Shown one piece after another: positions 1 to 7,660 of a stretch of 34,908 nucleotides of DNA (positions within the stretch are counted from its first letter, which is position 1; each line of letters begins with the position of its first letter). The translations under genes were made by a program, and so were the position numbers. The notes under the pieces are model-generated. The model saw nothing but the letters and a program-made list of their open reading frames with translations. It did no database searches and was not told the origin of the DNA. Source of the stretch: Prauserella flavalba (lineage in GTDB: Bacteria; Actinomycetota; Actinomycetes; Mycobacteriales; Pseudonocardiaceae); contig NZ_MASU01000025.1 of NCBI RefSeq assembly GCF_003202235.1, positions 1 to 34,908 on the forward strand. The letters run 5' to 3'.

Positions 1-19
1 GACTCGTGGTCGGTGACCA

Positions 20-205
20 TCGGTGGGTGAGCACTCTCTCCGCCTGAACCCCTTGTGTGGGGAGTTCTGTCGCAAGATCGTGCCCCTGCCGGTAGCCCGG
101 GAGAACGGATCGCTGATGGGATGTCGTGCCCACCGAGTGTGGTGTGAGCACTGGTTCATTAGGCCGCTGAGTGTTCTCCCGCGCGTGACCGGGGTATGAC
201 GAGCG
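20..205 (+). ncRNA. Candidate IS110 bridge RNA region
   Basis: Seen: the noncoding stretch before the transposase holds strong secondary-structure signals. There is a small hairpin with CCCC at 49-52 against GGGG at 59-62. There is a perfect nine-base inverted repeat, CGGGAGAAC at 98-106 against GTTCTCCCG at 173-181, enclosing a 66-base loop. Inside that loop, TGGGATGTC (117-125) is identical to bases 1466-1474 just beyond the transposase, and CCCACCGA (129-136) is complementary to TCGGTGGG at 20-27. Known: in IS110 elements such as IS621 this region is transcribed into a bridge RNA whose loops pair with donor and target DNA. Inference: the loop at 107-172 could be the donor-binding loop. Each match alone could arise by chance at the level of several per cent. 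Confidence 0.45.
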
Positions 206-226
206 TTGTGGAGGGAGACGGACACG

Positions 227-1453
227 GTGCTGTTCGTGGGAGATGACTGGGCCGAAGACCATCACGATGTCGAGTTGATGGACACGGCGGGCCGGCGGCT
301 GGCGAGAGCCCGGCTGCCGGAGGGGGTGGCTGGGATCGCCCGGTTGCACGCGATGATCGCCGAGCACCTGGGCCCGGACACCGATCCCGATCAGGCGCGG
401 GTGGTGATCGGGATCGAGACCGATCGCGGGCCCTGGGTGGCTGCCCTGGTCGCCGCGGGGTACGCCGTGTTCGCGGTCAACCCGTTGCAGGCGGTCGGAT
501 ACCGGCGGCGGCATGGTGTGTCCGGGGCGAAAAGCGACGCTGCGGACGCGCACATGCTGGCCAACATGGTACGTACCGACGCCCACGAGTTGCGCCCGAT
601 CGCCGGTGACAGCCCCGAGGCCGAGGCGGTCAAGGTCATCACCCGGGCGCACAAGACGTTGATTTGGGAACGCACCCGCCACACCCAGCGGCTGCGCCAC
701 AGCCTGCGCGAGTACTTCCCCGCCGCACTGGAGGCATTCGAGGACCTGGATGCACCCGAGGCGCTGGAACTGCTGGGGAAGGCACCCGACCCGGACAGCG
801 CAGCGCGGCTGTCGCTGAGCCAGATCCGGGCCGCGCTGCGACGTGCTCGCCGCCGCGACATCGAGGGCAAAGCCACCCGGATCCAGTCGCTGCTGCGCGC
901 CCAGCAGCTGGGGCAGCCCGCGGTGGTCACCGCGGCCTATGCAGCCACCACCCGCGCCGCGGTCACGGTGCTGGCCACCCTGCGCGCGCAGGTCAGCACC
1001 CTGCAGGGCCAGGTCGAGACGTTTTTTGGCCAGCACCCGGACGCTGAGATCGTGCTGTCCCAGCCTGGGCTGGGACCGATCCTGGGCGCCCGGGTGCTGG
1101 CCGAGTTCGGCGACGACCCCAACCGTTACGCCAGCGCGAAAGCACGCAAGAACTACGCGGCGACCAGTCCGATCACCCGCGCCTCGGGCAAGAAGAAGGT
1201 CGTACTGGCCCGCTTCGTGCACAACGACCGGCTGATCGACGCGTTGATGACCCAGGCCTTCGCCGCGCTCAACACCTCACCCGGTGCGCGAACCTACTAC
1301 GACCAGCAACGAGCCCGCGGTGTCGGGCACAACCCCGCGCTGCGCCAACTGGCCAACCGGCTCGTCGGCATCCTGCACGGCTGCCTGAAAACCCGCACCC
1401 TCTACAACGAGACCACCGCCTGGTCGCACCACGCCAACAACATCGCCGCTTGA
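227..1453 (+). CDS. IS110 family transposase (DEDD recombinase)
   Basis: Catalyses excision and insertion of the IS110 element. The N-terminal RuvC-like DEDD domain shows the first Asp in GDDWAEDHHDV, the Glu in IGIETDRG and the last Asp residues in KSDAADAHML. The C-terminal Transposase_20 domain shows QPGLGPILGARVL and TSPITRASGKKK, which carries the serine expected in this family. Length of about 408 residues is normal and the frame is intact, so the element may be active. I prefer the GTG at 227, nine bases after GAGGGAG, over a TTG at 206, because it places the first catalytic Asp near residue 7 as usual. The upstream noncoding end probably encodes its guide RNA. Confidence 0.93.
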   Translation: MLFVGDDWAEDHHDVELMDTAGRRLARARLPEGVAGIARLHAMIAEHLGPDTDPDQARVVIGIETDRGPWVAALVAAGYAVFAVNPLQAVGYRRRHGVSGAKSDAADAHMLANMVRTDAHELRPIAGDSPEAEAVKVITRAHKTLIWERTRHTQRLRHSLREYFPAALEAFEDLDAPEALELLGKAPDPDSAARLSLSQIRAALRRARRRDIEGKATRIQSLLRAQQLGQPAVVTAAYAATTRAAVTVLATLRAQVSTLQGQVETFFGQHPDAEIVLSQPGLGPILGARVLAEFGDDPNRYASAKARKNYAATSPITRASGKKKVVLARFVHNDRLIDALMTQAFAALNTSPGARTYYDQQRARGVGHNPALRQLANRLVGILHGCLKTRTLYNETTAWSHHANNIAA

Positions 1454-1585
1454 CATTCAAGCTCCTGGGATGTCTTGCGAGCCACCACGCTGATCCCCGC
1501 TCACACGGCAGAGGATTGTCAGACACGACCTGGGCGTGTCCGAACGCGACGCCGTCAGCGGCACCTGATGCGACACGACGGCACT

Positions 1586-1617
1586 CCACGCCGGCCGCCC
1601 TCGAGCGGCCGGCGTGG
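1586..1617. terminator. Strong hairpin, probable terminator
   Basis: CCACGCCGGCCGC (1586-1598) and GCGGCCGGCGTGG (1605-1617) form a perfect 13-base stem with a six-base loop. There is no T-run. It lies between the transposase and the GntR gene. It probably ends transcription from the left, either of the transposase or of the gene that preceded the insertion. A TAGTCT -10-like hexamer for the next gene follows at 1620-1625. Confidence 0.6.
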
Positions 1618-1665
1618 CCTAGTCTGGCCGTCGCCGGCAGCGAGAATGATCGTGAGGAGGACACG

Positions 1666-2343
1666 TTGAGCGAGGGAAACCCCGCCGCCACACGCGTCTA
1701 CGACGAACTCCGTCGACAGATCATGACGTGGCAGCTTCCTCCCGGCACCGCGCTGCGCGAGGTCCAGATCGCAGCCGAGTTCGGTGTCTCGCGCACCCCG
1801 GTCAGCCATGCCATACAGCGGCTCCGTGCCGACGGCCTGATCGAACCGCGCGGACGCCGCGGCGTCGAGGTGTCCCGATGGACGCGGCGCGATCTCGAGG
1901 ACACCTACCGGCTCCGGGCCAACCTGGAGGCCTGGGCCGCCCGGCTCGCCGCGGGGCGACCGGATCTGCTCGACCTGCCGCGACTGCGCGCGCTGGCCGA
2001 CGAGATGTCAGAGCTGGCGAAGGCCGAACCGCTGGATCACGAGCGCATCGCCGAGCTCAACATCGAGTTCCACGAGGCCGTGCGGTCGTCCGCGGGCAGC
2101 GACCGGCTCGTGGCCACCCTCACCACGGTGGTCCACATTCCTCTCCTGCACCGCGTCTTCACGGCGTTCACCCCGGAACAGGTCGCCTCCACCTGCCAGG
2201 AACACCACACGATCATCGCCGCGCTCGAGGCCGGCGACGGCGACTGGGCGGAGTCGATCACCCGCGCCCACATACTCGCCGCGCTCAACGCGCTGAAGGG
2301 ACCCCGCGGCCTCTTCGCCGCGACGGAAGAAGAAGCCCGCTGA
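1666..2343 (+). CDS. GntR family transcriptional regulator, FadR/FCD subfamily
   Basis: DNA-binding regulator of about 225 residues. An N-terminal winged helix (about residues 8-75; FGVSRTPVSHAIQRLRADG is the recognition region) is followed by an all-helical FCD ligand-binding domain. The FCD domain has His residues in EFHEAV, EHHTII and RAHILA at the usual metal or acid-binding places. The start is a TTG with a strong GAGGAGG site six bases upstream; upstream in-frame sequence is noncoding. FCD regulators usually sense small carboxylic acids. The neighbour on the right is convergent and the left neighbour is an insertion sequence, so the operon it normally controls is not obvious here and may lie to the left of the IS. 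Confidence 0.9.
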   Translation: MSEGNPAATRVYDELRRQIMTWQLPPGTALREVQIAAEFGVSRTPVSHAIQRLRADGLIEPRGRRGVEVSRWTRRDLEDTYRLRANLEAWAARLAAGRPDLLDLPRLRALADEMSELAKAEPLDHERIAELNIEFHEAVRSSAGSDRLVATLTTVVHIPLLHRVFTAFTPEQVASTCQEHHTIIAALEAGDGDWAESITRAHILAALNALKGPRGLFAATEEEAR

Positions 2344-2422
2344 ACGCGAACGCCGCCGCGCGGTGATCCTTGCGGTGACCGTGCTGATGCGGGGATCCGA
2401 TGTGTCGTGCGGGCGCCCCGCG

Positions 2423-2460
2423 CGAGGGCCTGGCGGCCGGTCGTGGTCGCCAGGCCCTCG
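2423..2460. terminator. Bidirectional terminator hairpin
   Basis: CGAGGGCCTGGCG (2423-2435) pairs perfectly with CGCCAGGCCCTCG (2448-2460), a 13-base stem with a 12-base loop. It lies between the convergent GntR and alcohol dehydrogenase genes and probably serves both. Confidence 0.8.
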
Positions 2461-2469
2461 GGTGCGTCG

Positions 2470-3519
2470 TCAGGAACCGATCGTCGCCGTGTCGATGACG
2501 AAGCGGTAGCGGACGTCGCTGTTGGCCACGCGCTCGTAGGCGGTGTTGACCTGATCGGCGGAGATCGTCTCGATCTCGGCGCCGATGCCGTGCTCGGCGC
2601 AGAAGTCCAGCATCTCCTGGGTTTCCGCGATGCCGCCGATCATGGAGCCCGCCAGCGTCTTGTTGCCCCCGATGAGGGAGAACGCGTTGTACGACAGCGG
2701 TTCGCCGGGCGCGCCGACGTTGACCATCGCCCCGCCGACGCGCAGCAGGCCGAGGTAGGCGTCCACCGGCAGCTTCGCCGACACGGTGTTGAGGATCAGG
2801 TCGAAGCGGCCGCGCAGCACGTCGAAGGTCGACTCGTCGCCGGTGGCGTAGTAGTGGGTGGCGCCGAGCCGCTTGCCGTCCTCCTGCTTCTTGAGGCTCT
2901 GGCTCAGCACCGTCACCTCGGCGCCCATCGCGACGGCCAGCTTCACGGCCATGTGGCCGAGGCCGCCGAGGCCGACGACCGCGACCTTCTTGCCGGGGCC
3001 GGCGCCCCACTGGCGCAGCGGCGAGTACGTCGTGATGCCGGCGCAGAGCAGGGGAGCGGCGACGTCGAGCTCGATGCCCTCCGGGATGCGGCACACGAAG
3101 GCGTCCTTCACCACGATCTGGCGGCTGTAGCCGCCGTAGGTGTTCTCGCCGTCGAAGCCCACGCCGTTGTACGTCTGGACGTTGCCCTTGACGCAGAACT
3201 GCTCGGTTCCGGCCAGGCAGTACTCGCACTCGCCGCACGAGTCGACCATGCAGCCGACGCCGACGCGGTCGCCCACCTGGTACCTGGTCACGTTCGAGCC
3301 GACCGCGGCGACCACGCCGGCGATCTCGTGGCCGGGGACCATCGGGAAGATGGCGGTGCCCCAGTCCTCCTGCGCCTGGTGGATGTCGCTGTGGCAGATG
3401 CCGGCGTAGGCGATGTCGATCAGTACGTCGTCAGGGCGCAGGTCGCGCCGCTGGATCGTGGTCTGCTCGAGCGGGGCGCCGGGTGCGGGCGCTGCGATGG
3501 CGTGCGTCGTCGTGCTCAT
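2470..3519 (-). CDS. Zinc-dependent NAD(P) alcohol dehydrogenase (MDR/CAD type)
   Basis: Cytosolic medium-chain oxidoreductase, alcohol/aldehyde interconversion, 349 residues, full length. Catalytic zinc ligands are visible at Cys42, His64-Glu65 (GHE) and Cys159. The structural zinc is held by Cys95, Cys98, Cys101 and Cys109. The nucleotide-binding GLGGLG is at 183-188. The overall pattern resembles cinnamyl-alcohol-dehydrogenase-like bacterial enzymes (YahK/AdhC class), which are usually NADPH-dependent and broad for aldehydes. The start is the ATG at 3519, directly after AGGAGGTC; an in-frame upstream extension to 3570 overlaps the operators and is unlikely. Divergent from a TetR gene with two matching operators between them, so it is probably the repressed target and may serve aldehyde detoxification. 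Confidence 0.92.
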   Translation of the reverse strand: MSTTTHAIAAPAPGAPLEQTTIQRRDLRPDDVLIDIAYAGICHSDIHQAQEDWGTAIFPMVPGHEIAGVVAAVGSNVTRYQVGDRVGVGCMVDSCGECEYCLAGTEQFCVKGNVQTYNGVGFDGENTYGGYSRQIVVKDAFVCRIPEGIELDVAAPLLCAGITTYSPLRQWGAGPGKKVAVVGLGGLGHMAVKLAVAMGAEVTVLSQSLKKQEDGKRLGATHYYATGDESTFDVLRGRFDLILNTVSAKLPVDAYLGLLRVGGAMVNVGAPGEPLSYNAFSLIGGNKTLAGSMIGGIAETQEMLDFCAEHGIGAEIETISADQVNTAYERVANSDVRYRFVIDTATIGS

Positions 3520-3554
3520 CAGACCTCCTGGGATGATGGATCGCGAGCCCCGAT

Positions 3555-3594
3555 GTAAGGGGGCTCTCACATAGCGACGTAAGAAGGCTCTTAC
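3555..3594. promoter_or_regulatory. Two tandem TetR-type operators
   Basis: GTAAGAAGGCTCTTAC at 3579-3594 is a palindrome with six-base arms and a four-base centre. GTAAGGGGGCTCTCAC at 3555-3570 matches it at 13 of 16 positions. The copies start 24 bases apart. They sit between the divergent alcohol dehydrogenase and TetR genes, in the place of both promoters. The likely ligand is the adjacent TetR protein, giving joint control and autoregulation. Confidence 0.75.
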
Positions 3595-3612
3595 CTATTC
3601 CGATCGAGAGAT

Positions 3613-4227
3613 GTGATCCAGGCCATGGGCGAGAAGTACCATCACGGCAACCTGCGAGCCGAGCTCGTGCGCGTCTCCCTGGACCTGATCGCCGAGCAGG
3701 GCCTCGGCGCGTTCTCGGTCGCCGAGGTCGCCCGGCGCGCCAAGGTCAGCCCCGGCGCGCCCTACCGGCACTTCCCCGAGCGCGAGAGCCTGCTCGCGGC
3801 CGTCGCGGCCACGGTCGCGAGCCAGCTCGCCGACCGCGTCCGCGCCGCCGCGGAGGGCCTGCCCGACCCCGTGGAGGCGCTCGCCGCCGCCTGCGGGGCC
3901 TACACCGGGTACCTCATCGAACGGCGCGCGGGCATGAACGTCGTCTACGCCGACGGGCTCCAGGGCCGCGACGACACCGAGCTGCACGAGCAGACCCGCC
4001 GCATGAGCGACCAGTTCCTGATGCTGTGCCTCACCGTGTCCGACCGGCCCGAGAACGCACTCGAACTCATGGAGCAGCTGTTCACCCAGGCACACGGCTA
4101 CGGCATGTTCTGGCTCGACGGCGTCTTCGCCCGCCACGGCTACACGCCGGAGCAGGTGATCCGCAAGTCCGTCGCCGCCGCGCGCATCGCCATCGAAGGA
4201 CACCGGCACGCCCCGCCGGGCGACTGA
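3613..4227 (+). CDS. TetR/AcrR family regulator
   Basis: Repressor of about 204 residues. The N-terminal helix-turn-helix covers about residues 10-60 (FSVAEVARRAKVSPGAPYRHF with the following ERESLLAAVA). The C-terminal ligand-binding part (LIERRAGMNVVYADGL, MEQLFTQAHGYGMFWLDG) resembles TetR proteins with a WHG-like domain. The GTG at 3613 follows a weak GAGAG; an in-frame ATG at 3625 is the alternative start. Divergent from the zinc alcohol dehydrogenase with two palindromic operators between, so control of that gene and of itself is the simplest reading. Ends five bases from the convergent HAD gene. Confidence 0.9.
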   Translation: MIQAMGEKYHHGNLRAELVRVSLDLIAEQGLGAFSVAEVARRAKVSPGAPYRHFPERESLLAAVAATVASQLADRVRAAAEGLPDPVEALAAACGAYTGYLIERRAGMNVVYADGLQGRDDTELHEQTRRMSDQFLMLCLTVSDRPENALELMEQLFTQAHGYGMFWLDGVFARHGYTPEQVIRKSVAAARIAIEGHRHAPPGD

Positions 4228-4232
4228 CGCGG

Positions 4233-4898
4233 CTACCCTCCCAGCGCGCTGACCAGCTCCGGCACGGCGTGGATCGACACCGTCGGCGCCGGACCGTGCG
4301 GGTCGAGGTGGTGGCCCGGCCGGACGATGCGCACGGTGCGGATTCCGGCCTCGAGCGCGCCCCGCACGTCGCGGGCCGACGCGGCCACGTGGACGAAGTC
4401 CTCGCCGAGCAGCTCGCGGGCGCGCAGGTAGAGGGCGGGATCTGGCTTGTAGGCGCCGAGCCGCTGTGAGGTGAGCACCAGATCCGGTTCCACGAGCGGG
4501 TAGGCGAGCGTCGCGGCGGCGAGGTCGTCGTCGACGTTCGAGAGGATCCCGAGCCGGGCGTGCTCCGCCACGGCGGGCAACCCGCCGGGGACGTCCGGCC
4601 ACAGCGGCCAGCCGCCGACGCCGTCCTGGACGCGGGTGAGGTCGGCGTCGGCGTCCGCCGTTAGTCCGAGCGCGGTGTACGTGTCCGCGAGCGCGCTCCG
4701 CGAGAGCTCCCGGAAGCTCGTCCAGCCGCCCGTGAGATCGACCCGCTGCTGGGCCTGCTTGTTGCGCCGGTCCCACTCGTCGTACAGCAGTGTCCCGGTG
4801 AAGGGCCAGCCGCGTTCCGCGGCGATCCGGGCGAAAACGGCCGAGCCGCCCCCGCGCGAATCGGTCAGCGCACTGAACAGGTCGAACGTGACGATCAC
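4233..4898 (-). CDS. HAD superfamily hydrolase (2-haloacid-dehalogenase-like)
   Basis: Cytosolic hydrolase of 221 residues. Motif I is TFDLFSALTD, with the nucleophile Asp6 and Phe8 where phosphatases have a second Asp. That substitution is typical of the 2-haloacid dehalogenase subclass rather than phosphatases. Motif II is the Ser in ILSNVDDD, motif III the Lys in YKPDPALY, and motif IV the HVAASARDVRGALEAGI region. The substrate cannot be read from the sequence. Start GTG at 4898 with GGAGG upstream. Convergent with the TetR gene and divergent from the tandem Lrp gene; a perfect inverted repeat (4941-4967) lies just upstream of it. Confidence 0.85.
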   Translation of the reverse strand: MIVTFDLFSALTDSRGGGSAVFARIAAERGWPFTGTLLYDEWDRRNKQAQQRVDLTGGWTSFRELSRSALADTYTALGLTADADADLTRVQDGVGGWPLWPDVPGGLPAVAEHARLGILSNVDDDLAAATLAYPLVEPDLVLTSQRLGAYKPDPALYLRARELLGEDFVHVAASARDVRGALEAGIRTVRIVRPGHHLDPHGPAPTVSIHAVPELVSALGG

Positions 4899-4940
4899 GG
4901 CTGCCTCCGATCCTCCCCGTCCCCGGGGTGTTGATCCACA

Positions 4941-4967
4941 GGTAACAGCGGCAACAGCGCTGTTACC
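4941..4967. promoter_or_regulatory. Inverted repeat in a divergent promoter region
   Basis: GGTAACAGCG (4941-4950) and CGCTGTTACC (4958-4967) form a perfect ten-base inverted repeat with a seven-base spacer. It lies 43 bases before the HAD start and about 125 bases before the Lrp start. It has no T-run and points to neither gene as a terminator, so an operator is more likely. The tandem Lrp protein is the nearest candidate binder. Confidence 0.5.
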
Positions 4968-5090
4968 AGGACTCGGCCGATTTCATGCAAGTATCTATAC
5001 ATCTTCGCCTCTCCCACGTAGATTTCCGGGAACTCAAGCCTGATTCGCTCAACACGGGCGTCACAGGATGTCATTCGCGAGGGACCGAAC

Positions 5091-6050
5091 GTGCACGAAC
5101 TCAGTGACCTGGACCGCCGCATCGTCGCGGCCCTGCAACTCGACGGGCGCAGCTCGTGGTCCGAGGTCGCCCGGCTCGCGGGCACCACGGAGAGCACGGC
5201 GTCGCGGCGCGGCGGCAGGCTCCTCGAGGACGGGACGGTGCGGGTCATCGGCGTCGCCGATCCGCTGATCTGCGGTCTCGGCCAGCCGGTGCTCGTACAG
5301 CTGGGCTGTGCGCCGGGCTCGGTGCGGAAGGTCATCGACGTGCTCGCGGCCAGGCCCGACACCCGGTTCCTCACACTGAGCACCGGCACGTGGGACGTCA
5401 TCACCGAGATCATCGTGCCGTCGCAGCGCCAGCTGACGAGCGCGCTCGTGGACGATCTCGGCGCGCTGCCTGGCGTGCACAGCTCGTCGTCGGCGCTGAT
5501 CACCAAGACGTTCACCATGCGGCACGACTGGAGCAGGCGGCTGCTGGGCGACGCGGTGCAGCGGCCACCGGTGCGGCCGAGCCCACCGGCCCGCATCACC
5601 CTCGACGAGAACGACCAGCACCTGCTGGCCGCGCTGGCCGACGACGGCAGGCGCCCGTACCGCGACGTCGCCAAGCACCTGACGCTCGGCGAGACCGGGG
5701 TGCGCAGGCGGGTGGAGCGGCTGGTCGCCGCGCGCGCACTGGTGTTCAGCACGCTGGTGACCCCGGCCGCGCTCGGATTCCACGTGGAGCTGCTGGCGTG
5801 GCTCAAGGTCGACCTCGGCAGGCTCGACGAGATCGCGCACCTGCTCGCGGGACGCCCCGAGGTCCGTTACGTCTCGGCCACCGCGGGCTCCGCGGACCTG
5901 GTGTGCGAGGTGATCCTGCCCGACGCCTCGGACATCTACGCCTTCACCACCAGGGTCCTCGGCGCGCTGCCCGGTGTCCGCTCCGTCGACATCGGACTGG
6001 AGCTGGAGAACCACAAGCGCGCCTACCGGCCCTTCCACCTCGCCGAGTAG
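5091..6050 (+). CDS. Tandem-duplicated Lrp/AsnC family regulator
   Basis: A 319-residue protein made of two successive Lrp/AsnC units. The first unit has a helix-turn-helix at about residues 3-50 (LSDLDRRIVAALQLDGRSSW) and a RAM-type ligand-binding half up to about 135. The second has a helix-turn-helix at about 150-200 (LDENDQHLLAALADDGRRPY) and a second RAM half. Ordinary Lrp proteins are about 150 residues, so this is an internal duplication of a kind seen in actinomycetes. Start GTG with GAGGGA six bases upstream. The downstream operon carries racemase, symporter and dipeptidase genes, so sensing an amino acid and controlling that operon is likely. Confidence 0.9.
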   Translation: MHELSDLDRRIVAALQLDGRSSWSEVARLAGTTESTASRRGGRLLEDGTVRVIGVADPLICGLGQPVLVQLGCAPGSVRKVIDVLAARPDTRFLTLSTGTWDVITEIIVPSQRQLTSALVDDLGALPGVHSSSSALITKTFTMRHDWSRRLLGDAVQRPPVRPSPPARITLDENDQHLLAALADDGRRPYRDVAKHLTLGETGVRRRVERLVAARALVFSTLVTPAALGFHVELLAWLKVDLGRLDEIAHLLAGRPEVRYVSATAGSADLVCEVILPDASDIYAFTTRVLGALPGVRSVDIGLELENHKRAYRPFHLAE

Positions 6051-6075
6051 CCCCCTCACCCCACACGGAGAGCCC

Positions 6076-6858
6076 ATGCGCCTGACCTACCTGCTGCCCG
6101 CGCCGATGCACGTCACGGCGCTCGGCGAGACCGAGATGCGCCGCCGTGCCGGCCTGCTCGGCGAATGGTCCGATCCGGACACCGAGATCACTGTCACCGC
6201 GGTGGACCGGGGCCCGGCCTCGATCGAGTCCGCCTTCGAGGAGTACCTCGCGATCCCGGCGATGGGCACGGGGTTGCGTGCCGCCGAGCGGGCCGGGACC
6301 GACGCGACGATCCTGGGCTGCTTCGGCGACCCCGGCCTCGACGGCCTGCGCGAGATCGCCACCAGGCCGGTGGTCGGGCCTGCCGCGGCGGCGATGGCGT
6401 TGGCCGTGACGCTCGGCCACCGGTTCTCGGTCGTCACCGTCACCGCGGGCGTGCGGCCGCTGCTGCGCCGCATCGCCTGGGAGACCGGCGTTCTCCAGGC
6501 GCTGCACGAGGTGCGCTCGGTGGAGCTGTCGGTACTCGCCATCAACACCGACCACGACGCGGCCTACGTCGCGTTGCGCGGCGAGTGCGAGGCGGCGCTC
6601 GCCGACGGCACGGCCGACACGCTCGTGCTCGGCTGCATGAGCATGGGCTTTCTCGGCGCCGCCGAACGGCTCACCGCGGAACTGGGCGTGCCGGTGGTCA
6701 ACCCCATCCGCGCGGCCCTGCACCACGCGCAGGCCCTGCACCGCATGGGCCTGTGCCACAGCCGTCGCGCCTACCCCGTGCCCACCGCGATCGCCAGGGG
6801 TGCCGACGACGCGGCGCTCCTGCACCACGCGTCCGGCCCGCTGGAGGTCACGCCGTGA
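6076..6858 (+). CDS. Asp/Glu/hydantoin racemase family protein
   Basis: Cofactor-free racemase or isomerase of 260 residues. The two-domain pseudo-symmetric fold uses two Cys residues as acid and base. Cys82 lies in LGCFGDPGLDGLRE and Cys187 in LGCMSMG, the signatures of hydantoin racemase (HyuE) and aspartate/glutamate racemase relatives. The first signature favours a hydantoin-racemase-like enzyme, but the substrate is not proven. Starts at the ATG at 6076, 25 bases after the Lrp stop, and overlaps the next gene by four bases (GTGA). The context of symporter and M19 dipeptidase suggests racemising an imported amino-acid derivative or the product of the dipeptidase. Confidence 0.85.
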   Translation: MRLTYLLPAPMHVTALGETEMRRRAGLLGEWSDPDTEITVTAVDRGPASIESAFEEYLAIPAMGTGLRAAERAGTDATILGCFGDPGLDGLREIATRPVVGPAAAAMALAVTLGHRFSVVTVTAGVRPLLRRIAWETGVLQALHEVRSVELSVLAINTDHDAAYVALRGECEAALADGTADTLVLGCMSMGFLGAAERLTAELGVPVVNPIRAALHHAQALHRMGLCHSRRAYPVPTAIARGADDAALLHHASGPLEVTP

Positions 6859-7532
6859 AGGGGATGCTGACGGTCACCGGCGTGCTGGCCGCCGTGGTCC
6901 TGGGCGGACCGGCACCGACCGCCACGGCCCAGGAGGCCGCCGACCCGGTGCTCGCCCACGCCGATGTCGCGATCACCCTCGACGAATCCGGCGAGGACCT
7001 GGTGCGCGCCACCTACCGGCTCACCGAGCCCACCACCGCCCCGGTATCGGTGCGGCTGCTGGTCGCACCCCGCGCGGGCACGGAGGTCACCGAGCTCACC
7101 GCCGTCTCCGGCATCACCGGCATCGGCCCGGTGCGCGGCATCCGCGCCGCCGCGACGCTGCCCGAGGGCACCACGGAATACACGGTGGAGCAACGGATCC
7201 AGCGCACCGGCGAGGCACGGGGCGTTCCCCTCGCGGTGCCCGACCTCGCCGCCGACCGGGGCCTGCGGGTGGCGATCACCGTGACGCTTCCCGAGGGCCA
7301 GCGGCTCGTCGGCGACAGCATGCCGGTCTTCGAGCAGCAGCACCAGGAAGGCGACCGCGTGGTGCTCCGGCACGACAGCCGGTCGCTGCCCTCGATGGTG
7401 GTCGCCGAGTACGGGACGACGTCCTCGGCGTCGCTCGGCACCGTGACGTCCTACACCGGCCTGGTGCTCATCGTCGCCGTCGTGGCCGTGTGGCTGGTCA
7501 CCTCTCTCCGGAAGGAGCGTCCCCGCGCATGA
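6855..7532 (+). CDS. Exported membrane-anchored protein of unknown function
   Basis: I do not recognise this 225-residue protein. A hydrophobic N-terminus (about residues 4-25, ending near ATAQEA) looks like a cleavable signal peptide. A hydrophilic, beta-rich outside domain follows. A single transmembrane helix near residues 197-218 (GLVLIVAVVAVWLVTSL) leads to a short basic tail (RKERPRA), giving a type I membrane topology. It has no Cys residues. The gene overlaps the racemase stop (GTGA) and the next gene start (ATGA), so it is translationally coupled to the symporter operon. It may assist the transporter or bind substrate outside the cell; that is inference. Confidence 0.75.
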   Translation: MKGMLTVTGVLAAVVLGGPAPTATAQEAADPVLAHADVAITLDESGEDLVRATYRLTEPTTAPVSVRLLVAPRAGTEVTELTAVSGITGIGPVRGIRAAATLPEGTTEYTVEQRIQRTGEARGVPLAVPDLAADRGLRVAITVTLPEGQRLVGDSMPVFEQQHQEGDRVVLRHDSRSLPSMVVAEYGTTSSASLGTVTSYTGLVLIVAVVAVWLVTSLRKERPRA

Positions 7533-7660
7533 TCACCCCGTTCGGGCTTCCCTTCGACACGGCCGTGCTCGCCGGTCTCGTCCTGACCGTACTGTCCATT
7601 GTGCTCGCCGGGCGGAAGGACCGCTCCGAGGCCGAGCCGGAAAGCGGTGAGCAGTGGTGA
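7529..7660 (+). CDS. Small membrane protein, likely symporter accessory peptide
   Basis: A 43-residue peptide with one transmembrane helix at about residues 9-28 (FDTAVLAGLVLTVLSIVLAG), followed by a charged tail rich in Glu, Arg and Lys. It starts with ATG overlapping the previous stop and ends inside the first codons of the symporter. Very small one-helix partners are known to be encoded directly upstream of actinobacterial and proteobacterial sodium:solute symporters (for example MctB before MctC). By analogy this is likely a symporter subunit or assembly factor. It is too short to be found by most gene callers, but coupling on both sides supports it as real. Confidence 0.7.
   Translation: MITPFGLPFDTAVLAGLVLTVLSIVLAGRKDRSEAEPESGEQW

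Larger units (their letters stand above)
1..1480 (+). mobile_element. IS110-family insertion sequence (ends not fixed)
   Basis: A DEDD-type transposase gene sits behind about 220 bases of noncoding DNA. This is the usual layout of the IS110 group, which has a long 5' noncoding end and a short 3' end. IS110 elements generally have no clear terminal inverted repeats and insert by a recombinase-like reaction, so the boundaries cannot be fixed by eye. The left end may lie near base 20 or before the window. The right end is probably within about 30-60 bases of the transposase stop. A nine-base word in the noncoding left end (117-125) recurs just after the transposase (1466-1474). The next native feature on the right is a hairpin at 1586-1617 and then a GntR gene. 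Confidence 0.7.

Noticed and set aside
1522-1540. GACACG/CGTGTC inverted repeat considered as the IS terminal repeat
   Set aside because: No matching copy at the left side, and IS110 elements usually lack terminal inverted repeats; short enough to be chance.
2285-3238. Long open frame on the minus strand covering part of the alcohol dehydrogenase
   Set aside because: It is a frame-shifted shadow of a clear zinc dehydrogenase; its product is Arg/Ala-rich without motifs.
2407-3558. Long rightward frame opposite the alcohol dehydrogenase
   Set aside because: Antisense frame kept open by the GC-rich third positions; Ala/Val/Gly/Asp-rich, no family features, no ribosome site.
3595-4776. 393-residue minus-strand frame over TetR and HAD genes
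   Set aside because: Antisense to one real gene and out of frame with the other; composition is low-complexity Arg/Gly/Ala.
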